Shown here: positions 6,779 to 13,881 of the stretch, piece by piece
How the letters are laid out: each line of letters starts with the position of its first letter
How positions within the stretch are numbered: the stretch's first letter is position 1
From: an uncultured bacterium
Lineage (GTDB): Bacteria > Patescibacteriota > Minisyncoccia > Phycocordibacterales > CAIZLB01
Direction of reading: 5' to 3'
DNA: 21,978 nt
Assembly (NCBI GenBank): GCA_937873535.1
Contig: CALMYA010000023.1
Span: 1 to 21,978, forward strand
Position numbers and translations under genes: made by a program
Notes under the pieces: generated by a model
The model's database searches: none
The model's input: only the letters and a program-made list of their open reading frames with translations
What the model was told of the DNA's origin: nothing

Positions 6779-8341
6779 ATGAAAACCACCCCCATCCAAC
6801 AGCTCAAAAAACGCCTTCTTGAAATTTCGCATTTGGCTTCTGTGAGCCAACTTTTAGGATGGGATCAGGAAGTGAATATGCCGTCGAAGGCGGCCGATTC
6901 GCGCGCGGCTTCAGGTGCTGAGCTGAGTGGCATTCTTCATGCTCGCGTTTTGGCGCTTGATGAAGGCGGCTTGCTCAGCAAGCTTAAAAAGGCGGCTGAC
7001 GCCGGAAAGATAAAAGGCGCCGACGCAGTCATTATTTTTGAAACATGGAGGAGCTTTGACCGCGAACGCAAACTTCCTGAACAATTTGTGCGAGAAATGA
7101 GCGAAACGTGTTCGAAGGCACAAAATGTTTGGATAACGGCAAGAAAGAACAGCGATTTCAAAATGTTCTTGCCATGGCTCGCGAAGGTTGTTGAGCTTAA
7201 AAAGAGGGAAGCGAAATATGTTGGATACAAAGATTCGCCCTACGATGCCCTTATTGACCAATACGAACCGGGTATGACAGCCACCGAAGCCGGTAAAATT
7301 TTAAATGATTTAAAAGAATTTCTCGTGCCATTTTTGGCTGACATTACGAAGGCTAAGAAGAAAAACTCCGCGCTTAATAAAAACGGTAAGAATAGCCAGC
7401 TCGCGTTGCTGACCAAGTTAGACAAAAATATTCTCAAAGGTAAATTCGACATAGAAAAGCAAAAAAGTTTCAACAAATTAATTCTCAAGAAAATTGGTTT
7501 CGATTTTGAAGCTGGCAGGCTCGATGTGGCGACGCATCCGTTTGCCGTTGGTCTGCATCCTTACGATGTGCGCATAACCAGCAGGTACTCTGAAACTGAC
7601 GTTATGTATTCTGTCGGCTCAACTATTCACGAAGCAGGCCATGGCCTGTACGAGCAAGGCCTTCCTGCCGAGCATTTCGGTACGCCTCTTTGCGAGTCGG
7701 TGTCTCTTGGTATTCACGAGTCGCAGTCGCGGCTGTGGGAGAACTTAATAGGAAAGAGCTTGCCGTTTTGGAAACACACGTACCCGCTGCTCCAAAAAGA
7801 ATTTCCTGTTCCATTTAAAAATGTTTCTTTAGAAGATTTTTATCGTGTCATTAATAGTGTTGGCCATTCGCTTATTCGCACTGAATCTGATGAAGTCACC
7901 TACAATTTGCACATTATTCTTCGATTCGAAATTGAAAAGGCAATGATAGAGGGCACGCTTGAATTGAAAGATTTGCCGAAAATATGGAACGCAAAAATGA
8001 AAAAATATTTTGGAATAGATGTACCAAATGACGCGCAAGGCGTTCTTCAGGATGTGCACTGGTCTATGGGCGGCATCGGCTACTTTCCAACATACACATT
8101 CGGCAACCTATATTCTGCGCAAATTTTTGCCGAGATGAAGCGCGATATGAGCGGGCTAGAGAAACTTATGGCAAAAGGCGAATTTACAAGCATTCGCGAA
8201 TGGCTCAGAAAGCATATTCATACAACAGGCAAAACTCATACAGCAGAAGCTTTGGTCAAGAAAGTGACAGGCGAGCCTTTGAACAGCAGATATTTTGTTG
8301 AGTATTTGAAGGGGAAGTATTCGAAGTTATACAAGATGTGA
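6779..8341 (+). CDS. M32-family metallocarboxypeptidase (Taq carboxypeptidase-like)
   Basis: A 520-residue cytosolic protein, close to the usual length of about 500 for M32. The zinc motif HEXXH is His284-Glu285-Ala-Gly-His288 (STIHEAGHGLYEQGL). The third ligand region is His313-Glu314 in GIHESQSRLWEN, the family's HES(Q)S signature. Further family marks are the N-terminal LLGWDQEVNMPSKA, YDALIDQYEPGMT, VRITSRYSETD and WNAKMKKYFGIDVP-NDAQGVLQDVHWS segments. M32 enzymes remove C-terminal amino acids from peptides with broad specificity, except proline. In a host-dependent organism with reduced synthesis this would help recycle imported peptides. It is transcribed from its own promoter, with a hairpin terminator immediately upstream. 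It is probably active, since all motifs are intact. Confidence 0.96.
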   Translation: MKTTPIQQLKKRLLEISHLASVSQLLGWDQEVNMPSKAADSRAASGAELSGILHARVLALDEGGLLSKLKKAADAGKIKGADAVIIFETWRSFDRERKLPEQFVREMSETCSKAQNVWITARKNSDFKMFLPWLAKVVELKKREAKYVGYKDSPYDALIDQYEPGMTATEAGKILNDLKEFLVPFLADITKAKKKNSALNKNGKNSQLALLTKLDKNILKGKFDIEKQKSFNKLILKKIGFDFEAGRLDVATHPFAVGLHPYDVRITSRYSETDVMYSVGSTIHEAGHGLYEQGLPAEHFGTPLCESVSLGIHESQSRLWENLIGKSLPFWKHTYPLLQKEFPVPFKNVSLEDFYRVINSVGHSLIRTESDEVTYNLHIILRFEIEKAMIEGTLELKDLPKIWNAKMKKYFGIDVPNDAQGVLQDVHWSMGGIGYFPTYTFGNLYSAQIFAEMKRDMSGLEKLMAKGEFTSIREWLRKHIHTTGKTHTAEALVKKVTGEPLNSRYFVEYLKGKYSKLYKM

Positions 8342-8408
8342 CGTATCTGTTTGTATCTCTTTTCCGTCGTGATACAATTTACTCATATCAAGTAATTTAA
8401 ATAAATAT

Positions 8409-8474
8409 ATGAAAGGAGTACAACAAGGAAAGGAAAAGAAGAAGCCATCAACAAAGCCAAAGAAGCGACGATAG
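8409..8474 (+). CDS. Tiny lysine-rich ORF (21 residues)
   Basis: A short ORF that opens with ATG and contains KGVQQGKEKKKPSTKPKK, ending KRR before TAG. Ten of its 21 residues are Lys or Arg. It sits in the 155-nt gap between the M32 gene and the 8497 gene. A TACAAT box (8373-8378) lies about 30 nt upstream of its ATG. The composition resembles the disordered basic tails of ribosomal or nucleic-acid-binding proteins. I know no function and cannot exclude chance, but such a purely polar, basic reading frame with start, stop and promoter is more than random AT-rich sequence would normally give. Confidence 0.4.
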   Translation: MKGVQQGKEKKKPSTKPKKRR

Positions 8475-8496
8475 TTTTCGTTCGGTTACATAATAT

Positions 8497-9180
8497 ATGA
8501 GCCTCAAACAATTTTTTATCGGAAGGGCTATCGGTTTTATCGTGGTGCTACTTGTAGTTATCGCGTTTTTTGCCGTTACTAATTATATGTACCCGGCAAA
8601 CTCTGCAAATTTACCGAACTTACAGAACCTGCCAAACTTGCCTGGGTCGCCTGAACTGAGCGGCCCGCCAAATTACACCCCCTATAGAACTACTCTTACA
8701 GGAACGCAGGTATGCCTTCCTCATAAAAATACTTCAGGCCCTCAAACACTTGAATGCGCTATTGGTATGAAGGCCGACAGCGGCGAATATTACGCTCTCG
8801 ATTTTAATTTGATGTCACAGACGCCACCGAACATTCCAAGCGGTGCTAGGTTTACCGCTTCTGGCGTTATCACTCCTGTAGAGAATTTAAGCTCTGACCA
8901 TTGGCAGAAATATAATATGAAGGGAATATTTTCTGTTACTGATGCGGTTGTAGTAGAGCCTGTACCGACTGTGCCTGCACCCAAAGAATCTGCTACAGGT
9001 AAGTGTTACATGGGTGGCTGTTCGAGCCAGCTTTGCACTGGCCAACCAGATGCAATGTCGACATGCGAATATCGCGAAGAATATGCCTGCTATAAAACAG
9101 CAACTTGCGAGAGGCAGGCAACAGGTAAGTGCGGCTGGACGGAAACTGCCGAGCTAAATGCGTGTTTGTCGGGGCGGTAA
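8497..9180 (+). CDS. Membrane-anchored protein with C-terminal eight-cysteine cluster domain
   Basis: A 227-residue protein with an N-terminal helix (about 9-29, AIGFIVVLLVVIAFFAVTNY), so probably anchored and facing outwards. Residues 36-62 are a Pro/Asn/Leu-rich spacer with NLPNLQNLPNLPG repeats. A middle region (about 62-150) looks like a small beta barrel (TLTGTQVCLPHK, YYALDFNL, RFTASGVITPV, MKGIFSVTDAVVVE). From about residue 168 comes GKCYMGGCSSQLC, followed by STCEYREEYACYK, ATCERQATGKCGW and NAC. That is exactly eight cysteines and matches the 'eight-cysteine-cluster' domain seen in scattered bacterial secreted proteins. The cysteines probably form disulphides or bind metal; the function is unknown. 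It ends 15 nt before the convergent GH18 gene, with no terminator between them. Confidence 0.85.
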   Translation: MSLKQFFIGRAIGFIVVLLVVIAFFAVTNYMYPANSANLPNLQNLPNLPGSPELSGPPNYTPYRTTLTGTQVCLPHKNTSGPQTLECAIGMKADSGEYYALDFNLMSQTPPNIPSGARFTASGVITPVENLSSDHWQKYNMKGIFSVTDAVVVEPVPTVPAPKESATGKCYMGGCSSQLCTGQPDAMSTCEYREEYACYKTATCERQATGKCGWTETAELNACLSGR

Positions 9181-9195
9181 ATTTTAAACCGAGCG

Positions 9196-10269
9196 CTATA
9201 ATCCTTTAAAAACCTCCTCAACCTCAAGCCCCAAAGCCCAGGCCGAAAAGCCGAGCAGTTTGTTTTTCTTTATAAGCGCAACTTTTTGTGAAATGCTCTT
9301 TTGGTTTTCGTACCATAATATTATGCTTTGCTTGTGGTCTTTGTATGTAAGATACGGCATTTGTTGCGCAGTGCTGTAATGCGCTGTTGTCTTAAATTCT
9401 TTCTTAATCTTTTTAAGGCTATCGCCGCCGCCCACAGAGAGGCGCTCGCCAGTGGCACTGTCCCATTTCCAATAATAGAAAGGAATGCCAAGCGATATTT
9501 TTTCTTTAGGAATATGCAAAAGGCTGTAAGCAATTACTTTTTGGAGCCATGAGTACTCGGCAACCGGGCCTTCTGAAAACGGGTCGTCGTACGACATAAT
9601 ACTTATGAAGTCGGAATTGGCCGCCAAGGCAGAATAATCGTAAACGCCAATAAGCGGCTGCCATAAATTGTTCGGATAGTCGCTCGCTGTATCTGATATT
9701 TTTGCAATAACCGCGACGCTCAATGTTAAGTTATTTTGTTTAAATGCTACATATGTTTTTGCCACGAACGCCGAGAACTTGTCTTTGTATGATGCGTCCA
9801 TTTGCTCAAAGTCTATTTGCCAGCCCGAGTAGCCGTTCTTTTTTGCTTCAGTAACAAGGGCGATAATTGCCGTGTCTTGTTTAACCGCGTCATCAAGTAA
9901 AGCTTTTGCGGTTCTTTCACTGAAGTTGCCGTTTGTGACAAGTGGCATTACTTTTATTTTGCGCTCAATGGCAAATTTGAGAATGTCCGGATTAATCATT
10001 CCTGAAAGAGCGCCGGTGTCGTCTAGCTTGTAGGTTTGCGGAGCAAAAATATCTACCAACGATGCATGCATCAAAAATGATTGATTAGCCTTGGCGCCGT
10101 TCTGATAATAAAAGAGGCGAGTGTAGGAAGGTTTTGCTGCGGAGGCTGGTGCCGAGGCTGTTGCAGCACTGGCATTAGCAGGAAAAGTAAGTAATATGGA
10201 AAAAATAGCTAAAATTGCTATTCCTGAGAGTCGATATAGAAGTTGAGAAGTGTAAGGGGGAAGTACCAT
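9196..10269 (-). CDS. Secreted GH18-family glycosidase-like protein (SleL/YaaH type)
   Basis: A 357-residue protein, taking the ATG at 10269 (MVLPPYTSQLLYRLSGIAIL) because it begins directly before a signal or anchor helix (about 13-35) and sits 6 nt after an extended -10 box. The frame is open to 10467, but that part would overlap the divergent 10361 gene and lacks a reason to be coded. The catalytic-barrel marks of glycoside hydrolase 18 are YSGWQIDFE with Asp153 and Glu155 as the D-x-E acid pair, ISIMSYDDP, LGIPFYYWKW, and GFSAWALGLE near the end. The DGxDxDxE motif reads SGWQIDFE, so its first two Asp are Ser and Gln, as in some peptidoglycan-active relatives. A role in cell-wall or glycan cleavage outside the cell is likely; exact activity is open. 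Confidence 0.88.
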   Translation of the reverse strand: MVLPPYTSQLLYRLSGIAILAIFSILLTFPANASAATASAPASAAKPSYTRLFYYQNGAKANQSFLMHASLVDIFAPQTYKLDDTGALSGMINPDILKFAIERKIKVMPLVTNGNFSERTAKALLDDAVKQDTAIIALVTEAKKNGYSGWQIDFEQMDASYKDKFSAFVAKTYVAFKQNNLTLSVAVIAKISDTASDYPNNLWQPLIGVYDYSALAANSDFISIMSYDDPFSEGPVAEYSWLQKVIAYSLLHIPKEKISLGIPFYYWKWDSATGERLSVGGGDSLKKIKKEFKTTAHYSTAQQMPYLTYKDHKQSIILWYENQKSISQKVALIKKNKLLGFSAWALGLEVEEVFKGL

Positions 10270-10275
10270 GTAGGT

Positions 10276-10284
10276 ATCATACCA
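10276..10284 (-). promoter_or_regulatory. Extended -10 promoter (TGG-TATGAT) for GH18 gene
   Basis: On the minus strand TATGAT is preceded by TGG and ends 6 nt before the ATG at 10269, giving leaderless geometry. This supports the shorter start of the GH18 gene. Confidence 0.5.
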
Positions 10285-10315
10285 CTTAGGCTTGAAACCT
10301 GTGAGGGCTGTGAGG

Positions 10316-10321
10316 TATAAT
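10316..10321 (+). promoter_or_regulatory. -10 box (TATAAT) for DoxX-like gene
   Basis: A perfect TATAAT about 40 nt before the ATG at 10361, in the divergent spacer shared with the GH18 gene. No clear -35 box. Confidence 0.4.
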
Positions 10322-10360
10322 TTATAAGACGTGCATGAAGCATAATTAATACATAAACAT

Positions 10361-10723
10361 ATGAAAAAAGACAAACTATTATTTTGGATACCAACAACTA
10401 TTATCTTTTTATTCGAAGGCGTGCTTGTTGCTCTTACCTCACAAAGCGAGATGAGCATAGACGGCATTACGCATTTGGGCTACCCAATATACTTTGTAGG
10501 CATGCTTGCCTTCGCTAAAGTGCTCGGGTCTTTCGCACTCATTATTCCTAAAGTGCCTAAAGGTATTAAAGAATGGGCATATGCAGGCTTTGCTTTCGAC
10601 TTTATCGCAGCTTTCTTAAGTATTTGGATAGTAGACGGCTTCGGAGTGAACCTTATCTTGCCTATTGTGTTTATTGTCCTTCTCGCTGTTTCCTACAGGG
10701 CATATCACAGGTTGAATCCGTAA
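10361..10723 (+). CDS. DoxX-like family membrane protein
   Basis: A 120-residue protein with four membrane helices (about 8-26, 45-62, 74-90 and 94-112). The order HLGYPIYFVGMLAFAKVLGS, FALIIPKVPKGIKEWAYAGF, then FDFIAAFLSIW, is the characteristic core of the DoxX-like (DoxX_2) group: a Gly-Tyr-Pro loop, an 'AKVLG' helix, and a 'P..P..KEWAYAGF.FD' stretch. Members are small integral membrane proteins. Some DoxX relatives work with thiosulphate or redox partners, but the DoxX_2 group has no firmly assigned role, so none is claimed. It is divergent from the GH18 gene and 50 nt ahead of the next gene. Confidence 0.85.
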   Translation: MKKDKLLFWIPTTIIFLFEGVLVALTSQSEMSIDGITHLGYPIYFVGMLAFAKVLGSFALIIPKVPKGIKEWAYAGFAFDFIAAFLSIWIVDGFGVNLILPIVFIVLLAVSYRAYHRLNP

Positions 10724-10773
10724 TCTCGTTCTGGTGGTTGTAATCAGCTCAAGAGCCTTACGTCCTAAGTAGT

Positions 10774-11229
10774 ATGAAAACTTCACATATTATTGCCATT
10801 ATCGTTATCGTAGTTCTCGCGGGCGCTTTTGTTGTTAAAAGCATGCAGTCATCTGTTCCTGCAGGCCCAGGTGGAATAACTTCTATTGAAGGATGTTATG
10901 TGGCAAACCTCGCTCAAGATGTTTACACACTAGAAATTCAGTCTGAAGACAACGGCACATTTACCGGCACGCTCGACTTCGATAATTTCGAAAAAGACAG
11001 TTCGCATGGTGCATATACAGGCACATATCGTAACGGCGTATTGCTCGGTAATTACTCATTTGCTTCTGAGGGAACAAGCTCAGTTATGCAAGTAGCCTTC
11101 AAGAAAACAGAAGAGGGTTTCATGCGCGGTTTTGGCCCAGTTAATACTGAAGGAAATGCCTCTACATTCGACGACGTTAATCAGCTAACATATCAGGCTC
11201 CAGTATTCGAATACGTATCTTGTAGGTAG
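10774..11229 (+). CDS. Membrane-anchored hypothetical protein, beta-rich ectodomain
   Basis: A 151-residue protein with an N-terminal helix (about 5-23, HIIAIIVIVVLAGAFVV) and no lipobox, so anchored or secreted. A short Pro/Gly spacer is followed by GCYVANLAQDVYTLEIQSED, NGTFTGTLDFDNFEKDSSHG, AYTGTYRNGVLLGNYSF and GFMRGFGPVN. This alternation of short strands and turns suggests a small lipocalin-like or up-and-down beta barrel. The only two cysteines lie at the two ends of this domain (in GCYV and the final SCR), well placed for a closing disulphide. The family is unknown to me. The next gene is lexA with its own promoter, so this is probably the end of a transcription unit, although no terminator is seen. 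Confidence 0.75.
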   Translation: MKTSHIIAIIVIVVLAGAFVVKSMQSSVPAGPGGITSIEGCYVANLAQDVYTLEIQSEDNGTFTGTLDFDNFEKDSSHGAYTGTYRNGVLLGNYSFASEGTSSVMQVAFKKTEEGFMRGFGPVNTEGNASTFDDVNQLTYQAPVFEYVSCR

Positions 11230-11231
11230 TC

Positions 11232-11260
11232 TTGCTATCGAACAAATGTTCGATTAAAAT
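11232..11260 (+). promoter_or_regulatory. lexA promoter with perfect Gram-positive-type SOS box
   Basis: TTGCTA (-35, 11232-11237) and TAAAAT (-10, 11255-11260) are exactly 17 nt apart. The spacer is filled by the inverted repeat ATCGAACAAATGTTCGAT (11237-11254). Its core CGAACAAATGTTCG (11239-11252) fits the Bacillus-type LexA/DinR consensus CGAACRNRYGTTYG at every position. LexA bound here would block the promoter completely. The ATG at 11267 is 6 nt after the -10, so the mRNA is probably leaderless. Confidence 0.92.
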
Positions 11261-11266
11261 GAAGGG

Positions 11267-11887
11267 ATGAAGAAAACCCCGAACGACCAGGGCTACAAGA
11301 AAAGTAATAAGAACAGTAAGAGCTCAGCAAATCACACAGAAAAGGTGCTGGGCTTTTATCGTGCAAATAGGCGAATGCCGTCTATTTCTGAAATAATGAA
11401 AGTGTGCGGCTTCGCTTCAAGAAGCTCGGCATTTTATGTTGTGAATAAAATGGCGAGCGAAGGCATTATCGAAAAAGATTCAGCCGGCAAAATTATTCCT
11501 ACCTCAAAAATGCATGAGCTGAAAGTGCTCGGCAATATCCGTGCTGGTTTTGCCTCGCCGGCCGAAGATGAACTCGCCGACACCATAACCGTAGGCGAAT
11601 ATTTGATACGCCACAAAGAGTCGAGCTACCTGCTCGGGGTCGAAGGCAATTCCATGGTCGGCGCCGGCATTAACAGCGGCGACATGGTTATTTTTGAAAG
11701 AGGCAAAAGCGCGAAAGAGGGCGACATTGTGGTGGCCCTTACCGAAGACGGCTACACTTTAAAATATTTAAGAAAAAAGAACGGAAGAGCGTACCTTGAA
11801 GCGGCCAATTCCGAATATGCAAATATTTACCCGAAAGAGGGCGAAGTTATTGGCGTAGTGACAGCGTCTTTTCGAACATATAAATAA
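11267..11887 (+). CDS. lexA: LexA-type SOS repressor/autoprotease
   Basis: A 206-residue cytosolic repressor. After a 24-residue Lys/Asn/Ser-rich lead comes a winged-helix DNA-binding domain (about 25-80: EKVLGFYRANRRMPSISEIM, then ASRSSAFYVVNKMASEGII). The S24 peptidase domain follows: the self-cleavage site Ala93-Gly94 in IRAGFASPAEDE (closer in wording to UmuD than to E. coli LexA), the nucleophile Ser129 in GVEGNSMVGAGI, and the general base Lys166 in YTLKYL. Upon RecA-filament activation the protein would cut itself and release the SOS box in its own promoter. The Y-family polymerase gene follows by 14 nt and should be induced with it. The UmuD-like cleavage region and the adjacency raise the possibility that the cleaved C-terminal part also serves the polymerase, but this is inference. 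Confidence 0.93.
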   Translation: MKKTPNDQGYKKSNKNSKSSANHTEKVLGFYRANRRMPSISEIMKVCGFASRSSAFYVVNKMASEGIIEKDSAGKIIPTSKMHELKVLGNIRAGFASPAEDELADTITVGEYLIRHKESSYLLGVEGNSMVGAGINSGDMVIFERGKSAKEGDIVVALTEDGYTLKYLRKKNGRAYLEAANSEYANIYPKEGEVIGVVTASFRTYK

Positions 11888-11901
11888 TACCTGAACTTTT
11901 T

Positions 11902-13299
11902 ATGAAATCCTCCGACACAAACCGCATAAAATTTCCACGCGCCATTCTGCACTTCGACGGCGATTCTTTTTTTGCATCGGTTGAGCAGGTTATGAATTAT
12001 GAACTAAAAGGTAAGGTTGTTATTACCGGCGGCGAGCGTGGCGCCATTACTTCCGTTAGTATTGAAGGCAAGCGACTGGGCATTAACCGTGGTGTCAGCC
12101 TGCAGCAGGCGCGAATTTTATGCCCAAGCCTCGTGGTGGTTTCTGGTGACTACACTTCGTATTCAATATTTGCCCGGCGCATGTATTCTATTGTTCGCGA
12201 GTTTGCTTTTATTGTAGAAGAATACAGCATCGACGAATGCTTTGCCGACATAACTGGCTTAGACGAGCGTTACGGTATGTCATACGAAGAAATTGCTTTA
12301 ATGATAAAAGCCAAACTTGAACTTTCGCTAGGTGTTACCTTTGGTGTGGGGCTTGGGCCTAATAAAGTAATAGCAAAGGCCGCATCAAAACATAGAAAGC
12401 CGGCGGGTTTTACTTCAATAGGAATAGGCGAGATACACGAATTTTTAAAAGATATGCCCGTAGGAAAGTTGTGGGGAATTGGTGTTGCCACGTCGCATGA
12501 CATGAATAGGCTCGGCATAACTACCGCGCTCGACTTGGCTCTAAAACCTGCAGGCTGGTTTACAGACAATAAAATTGCCAAGCCGTACCGTGAAATGTGG
12601 AGCGAACTTAACGGAGAATATGTGAAGCATTTGCATGCAGTGCCGGAAGAAAAAGTAGGTTCAATTATAAAGTCGCGCACGTTTCGGCCCCCATCTAGCG
12701 ATAGCGAATTTGTTTTTTCGCAGCTCTCTTCAAATATAGAAAGCGCATGTATTCAAATTCGCCGGCATAGCATGAAGGCCCGCCACGTGCGTTTTTATTT
12801 GAAGACGCAAAAATTTACATATAGAAGCATAGACCTTAGCCTCAGCGTGCCACTTTCAGACCCTGCTGAATTAGTAAAAATTGCTCGTGAGCATTTTAGT
12901 GAATTATTCGCGCCGAAAAGGCTCAGAAATTTGGGCGTGCACAATGGGTCGGGTACAGTGAATAAACCGCCTACATTATTTCGCGCAACTGGCGTAGCGC
13001 TTTCGGGAATCATTCCTGAAGAAAAAACCGCTCACGACCTATTCGGCGAATCTGAAAGAATAGAAAAATATTCACCGATATTTTCAGTGGTCGACAGCTT
13101 GAGCCACAAGTACGGCAAGCACACACTTTTTTTGGGTTCGAGCATGAAGGCGTTTGATGCATATAAAATGAAAGAGCTGAGAAAAAAAACTGCTGGAAAG
13201 GGAAAGGGCGCTAAAAGGGGTTTTCGCGAAGAGCTCACATTTAAAGGCGACAGGCGGAAGAAGACGCTCGATATACCGTATTTGGGTAAGGTTCGGTAA
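11902..13299 (+). CDS. dinB: Y-family DNA polymerase (DinB/UmuC type)
   Basis: A 465-residue translesion polymerase. The first catalytic motif is HFDGDSFFASVEQ with metal ligand Asp19 and steric-gate Phe24. The second is YSIDECFADI with Asp111-Glu112. The HhH thumb follows (GVGLGPNKVIAKAASKHRKP, GKLWGIGVATSHDMNRLGIT), then the little-finger domain with IIKSRTF at about residue 254. The C-terminal HDLFGES may be a weak sliding-clamp-binding motif, and the end is strongly basic. It is longer than E. coli Pol IV (about 350), mostly through the C-terminal 100 residues, which brings it nearer to UmuC size. It lies 14 nt downstream of lexA under the SOS box, so it should be damage-induced. The family call is firm; assignment between DinB and UmuC is not. 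Confidence 0.9.
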   Translation: MKSSDTNRIKFPRAILHFDGDSFFASVEQVMNYELKGKVVITGGERGAITSVSIEGKRLGINRGVSLQQARILCPSLVVVSGDYTSYSIFARRMYSIVREFAFIVEEYSIDECFADITGLDERYGMSYEEIALMIKAKLELSLGVTFGVGLGPNKVIAKAASKHRKPAGFTSIGIGEIHEFLKDMPVGKLWGIGVATSHDMNRLGITTALDLALKPAGWFTDNKIAKPYREMWSELNGEYVKHLHAVPEEKVGSIIKSRTFRPPSSDSEFVFSQLSSNIESACIQIRRHSMKARHVRFYLKTQKFTYRSIDLSLSVPLSDPAELVKIAREHFSELFAPKRLRNLGVHNGSGTVNKPPTLFRATGVALSGIIPEEKTAHDLFGESERIEKYSPIFSVVDSLSHKYGKHTLFLGSSMKAFDAYKMKELRKKTAGKGKGAKRGFREELTFKGDRRKKTLDIPYLGKVR

Positions 13300-13330
13300 A
13301 AGTAGGATGCGGTAAATTGTTCGAAAACTT

Positions 13331-13339
13331 TGCTATAAT
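13331..13339 (+). promoter_or_regulatory. Extended -10 promoter (TGC-TATAAT) for 13351 gene
   Basis: TATAAT at 13334-13339 with TGC directly upstream. The ATG at 13351 lies 11 nt downstream, giving a leader of only a few bases. No good -35 box. Confidence 0.5.
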
Positions 13340-13350
13340 TCCATCCATAT

Positions 13351-13881
13351 ATGGCCAATGTCATACTCGTAAATGAAAAAGATGAAGTCATTGGCGTGAA
13401 GCCGCGGAACGACCTTACTGAGGGCGATATTATTCGGGTGTCGGCACTTATTGTGTTGAATTCAAATGGCGAGATGTTAATTGCTAGAAGGGCACTAAGT
13501 AAGTTACATAACCCTGGTAAGTGGAGCCTTGCAGTAGCCGGTACTGTTGAAGAAGGCGAAACATACATGTCAAACATAATTAAAGAGGCAAAAGAGGAAA
13601 TTAGTTTAGTTATTACCGAAAGTGATATTGCTGAGGAGGTCCACGACTTTACAGGTGCAACACATAAGTATTTTTACATAAAGTATTCAACTTTATCTGA
13701 CAAACCTATTTCAGAGTTTACTATTCAAAAAGAAGAGGTTGAAGAAATTAGGTGGATATCTCTTGCAGATGTCATGGGGTGGTACGAAAGATCTCCACAA
13801 GACTTCACTACAGACTTTAAGGGTACACTTGAAATATTTAAATTAAAGATTCAACAAAAATCTAAAACAAATGAAAAGTAA
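13351..13881 (+). CDS. Nudix hydrolase, isopentenyl-diphosphate-isomerase-like subgroup
   Basis: A 176-residue cytosolic protein. The start VILVNEKDEVIGVKPRNDL is the N-terminal hairpin typical of IDI-like Nudix proteins, followed by VSALIVLNSNGEMLIARRAL and LHNPGKWSLAVAGTVEEGET. The Nudix box reads GTVEEGETYMSNIIKEAKEE plus ISL, so the canonical Arg is Lys and the last Gly is Ser, while the metal-binding glutamates are retained. It is probably still an active diphosphatase of unknown substrate. True IDI activity is doubtful, because the catalytic Cys region of IDI type 1 is not seen. Its 3' end overlaps the DUF2207 gene by 11 nt (13871-13881), so the two are coupled. Both genes are visibly richer in A/T than the lexA-dinB pair before them. 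Confidence 0.88.
   Translation: MANVILVNEKDEVIGVKPRNDLTEGDIIRVSALIVLNSNGEMLIARRALSKLHNPGKWSLAVAGTVEEGETYMSNIIKEAKEEISLVITESDIAEEVHDFTGATHKYFYIKYSTLSDKPISEFTIQKEEVEEIRWISLADVMGWYERSPQDFTTDFKGTLEIFKLKIQQKSKTNEK

Noticed and set aside
10270..10467. N-terminal extension of the GH18 gene to 10467
   Set aside because: It overlaps the divergent DoxX-like gene, contains no family sequence, and places the signal helix internally. The ATG at 10269 has a -10 box and starts the signal peptide.
13317..13322. TTGTTC as a -35 box or half SOS site before the 13351 gene
   Set aside because: The spacer to TATAAT is only 11 nt, and there is no CGAAC...GTTCG pair.
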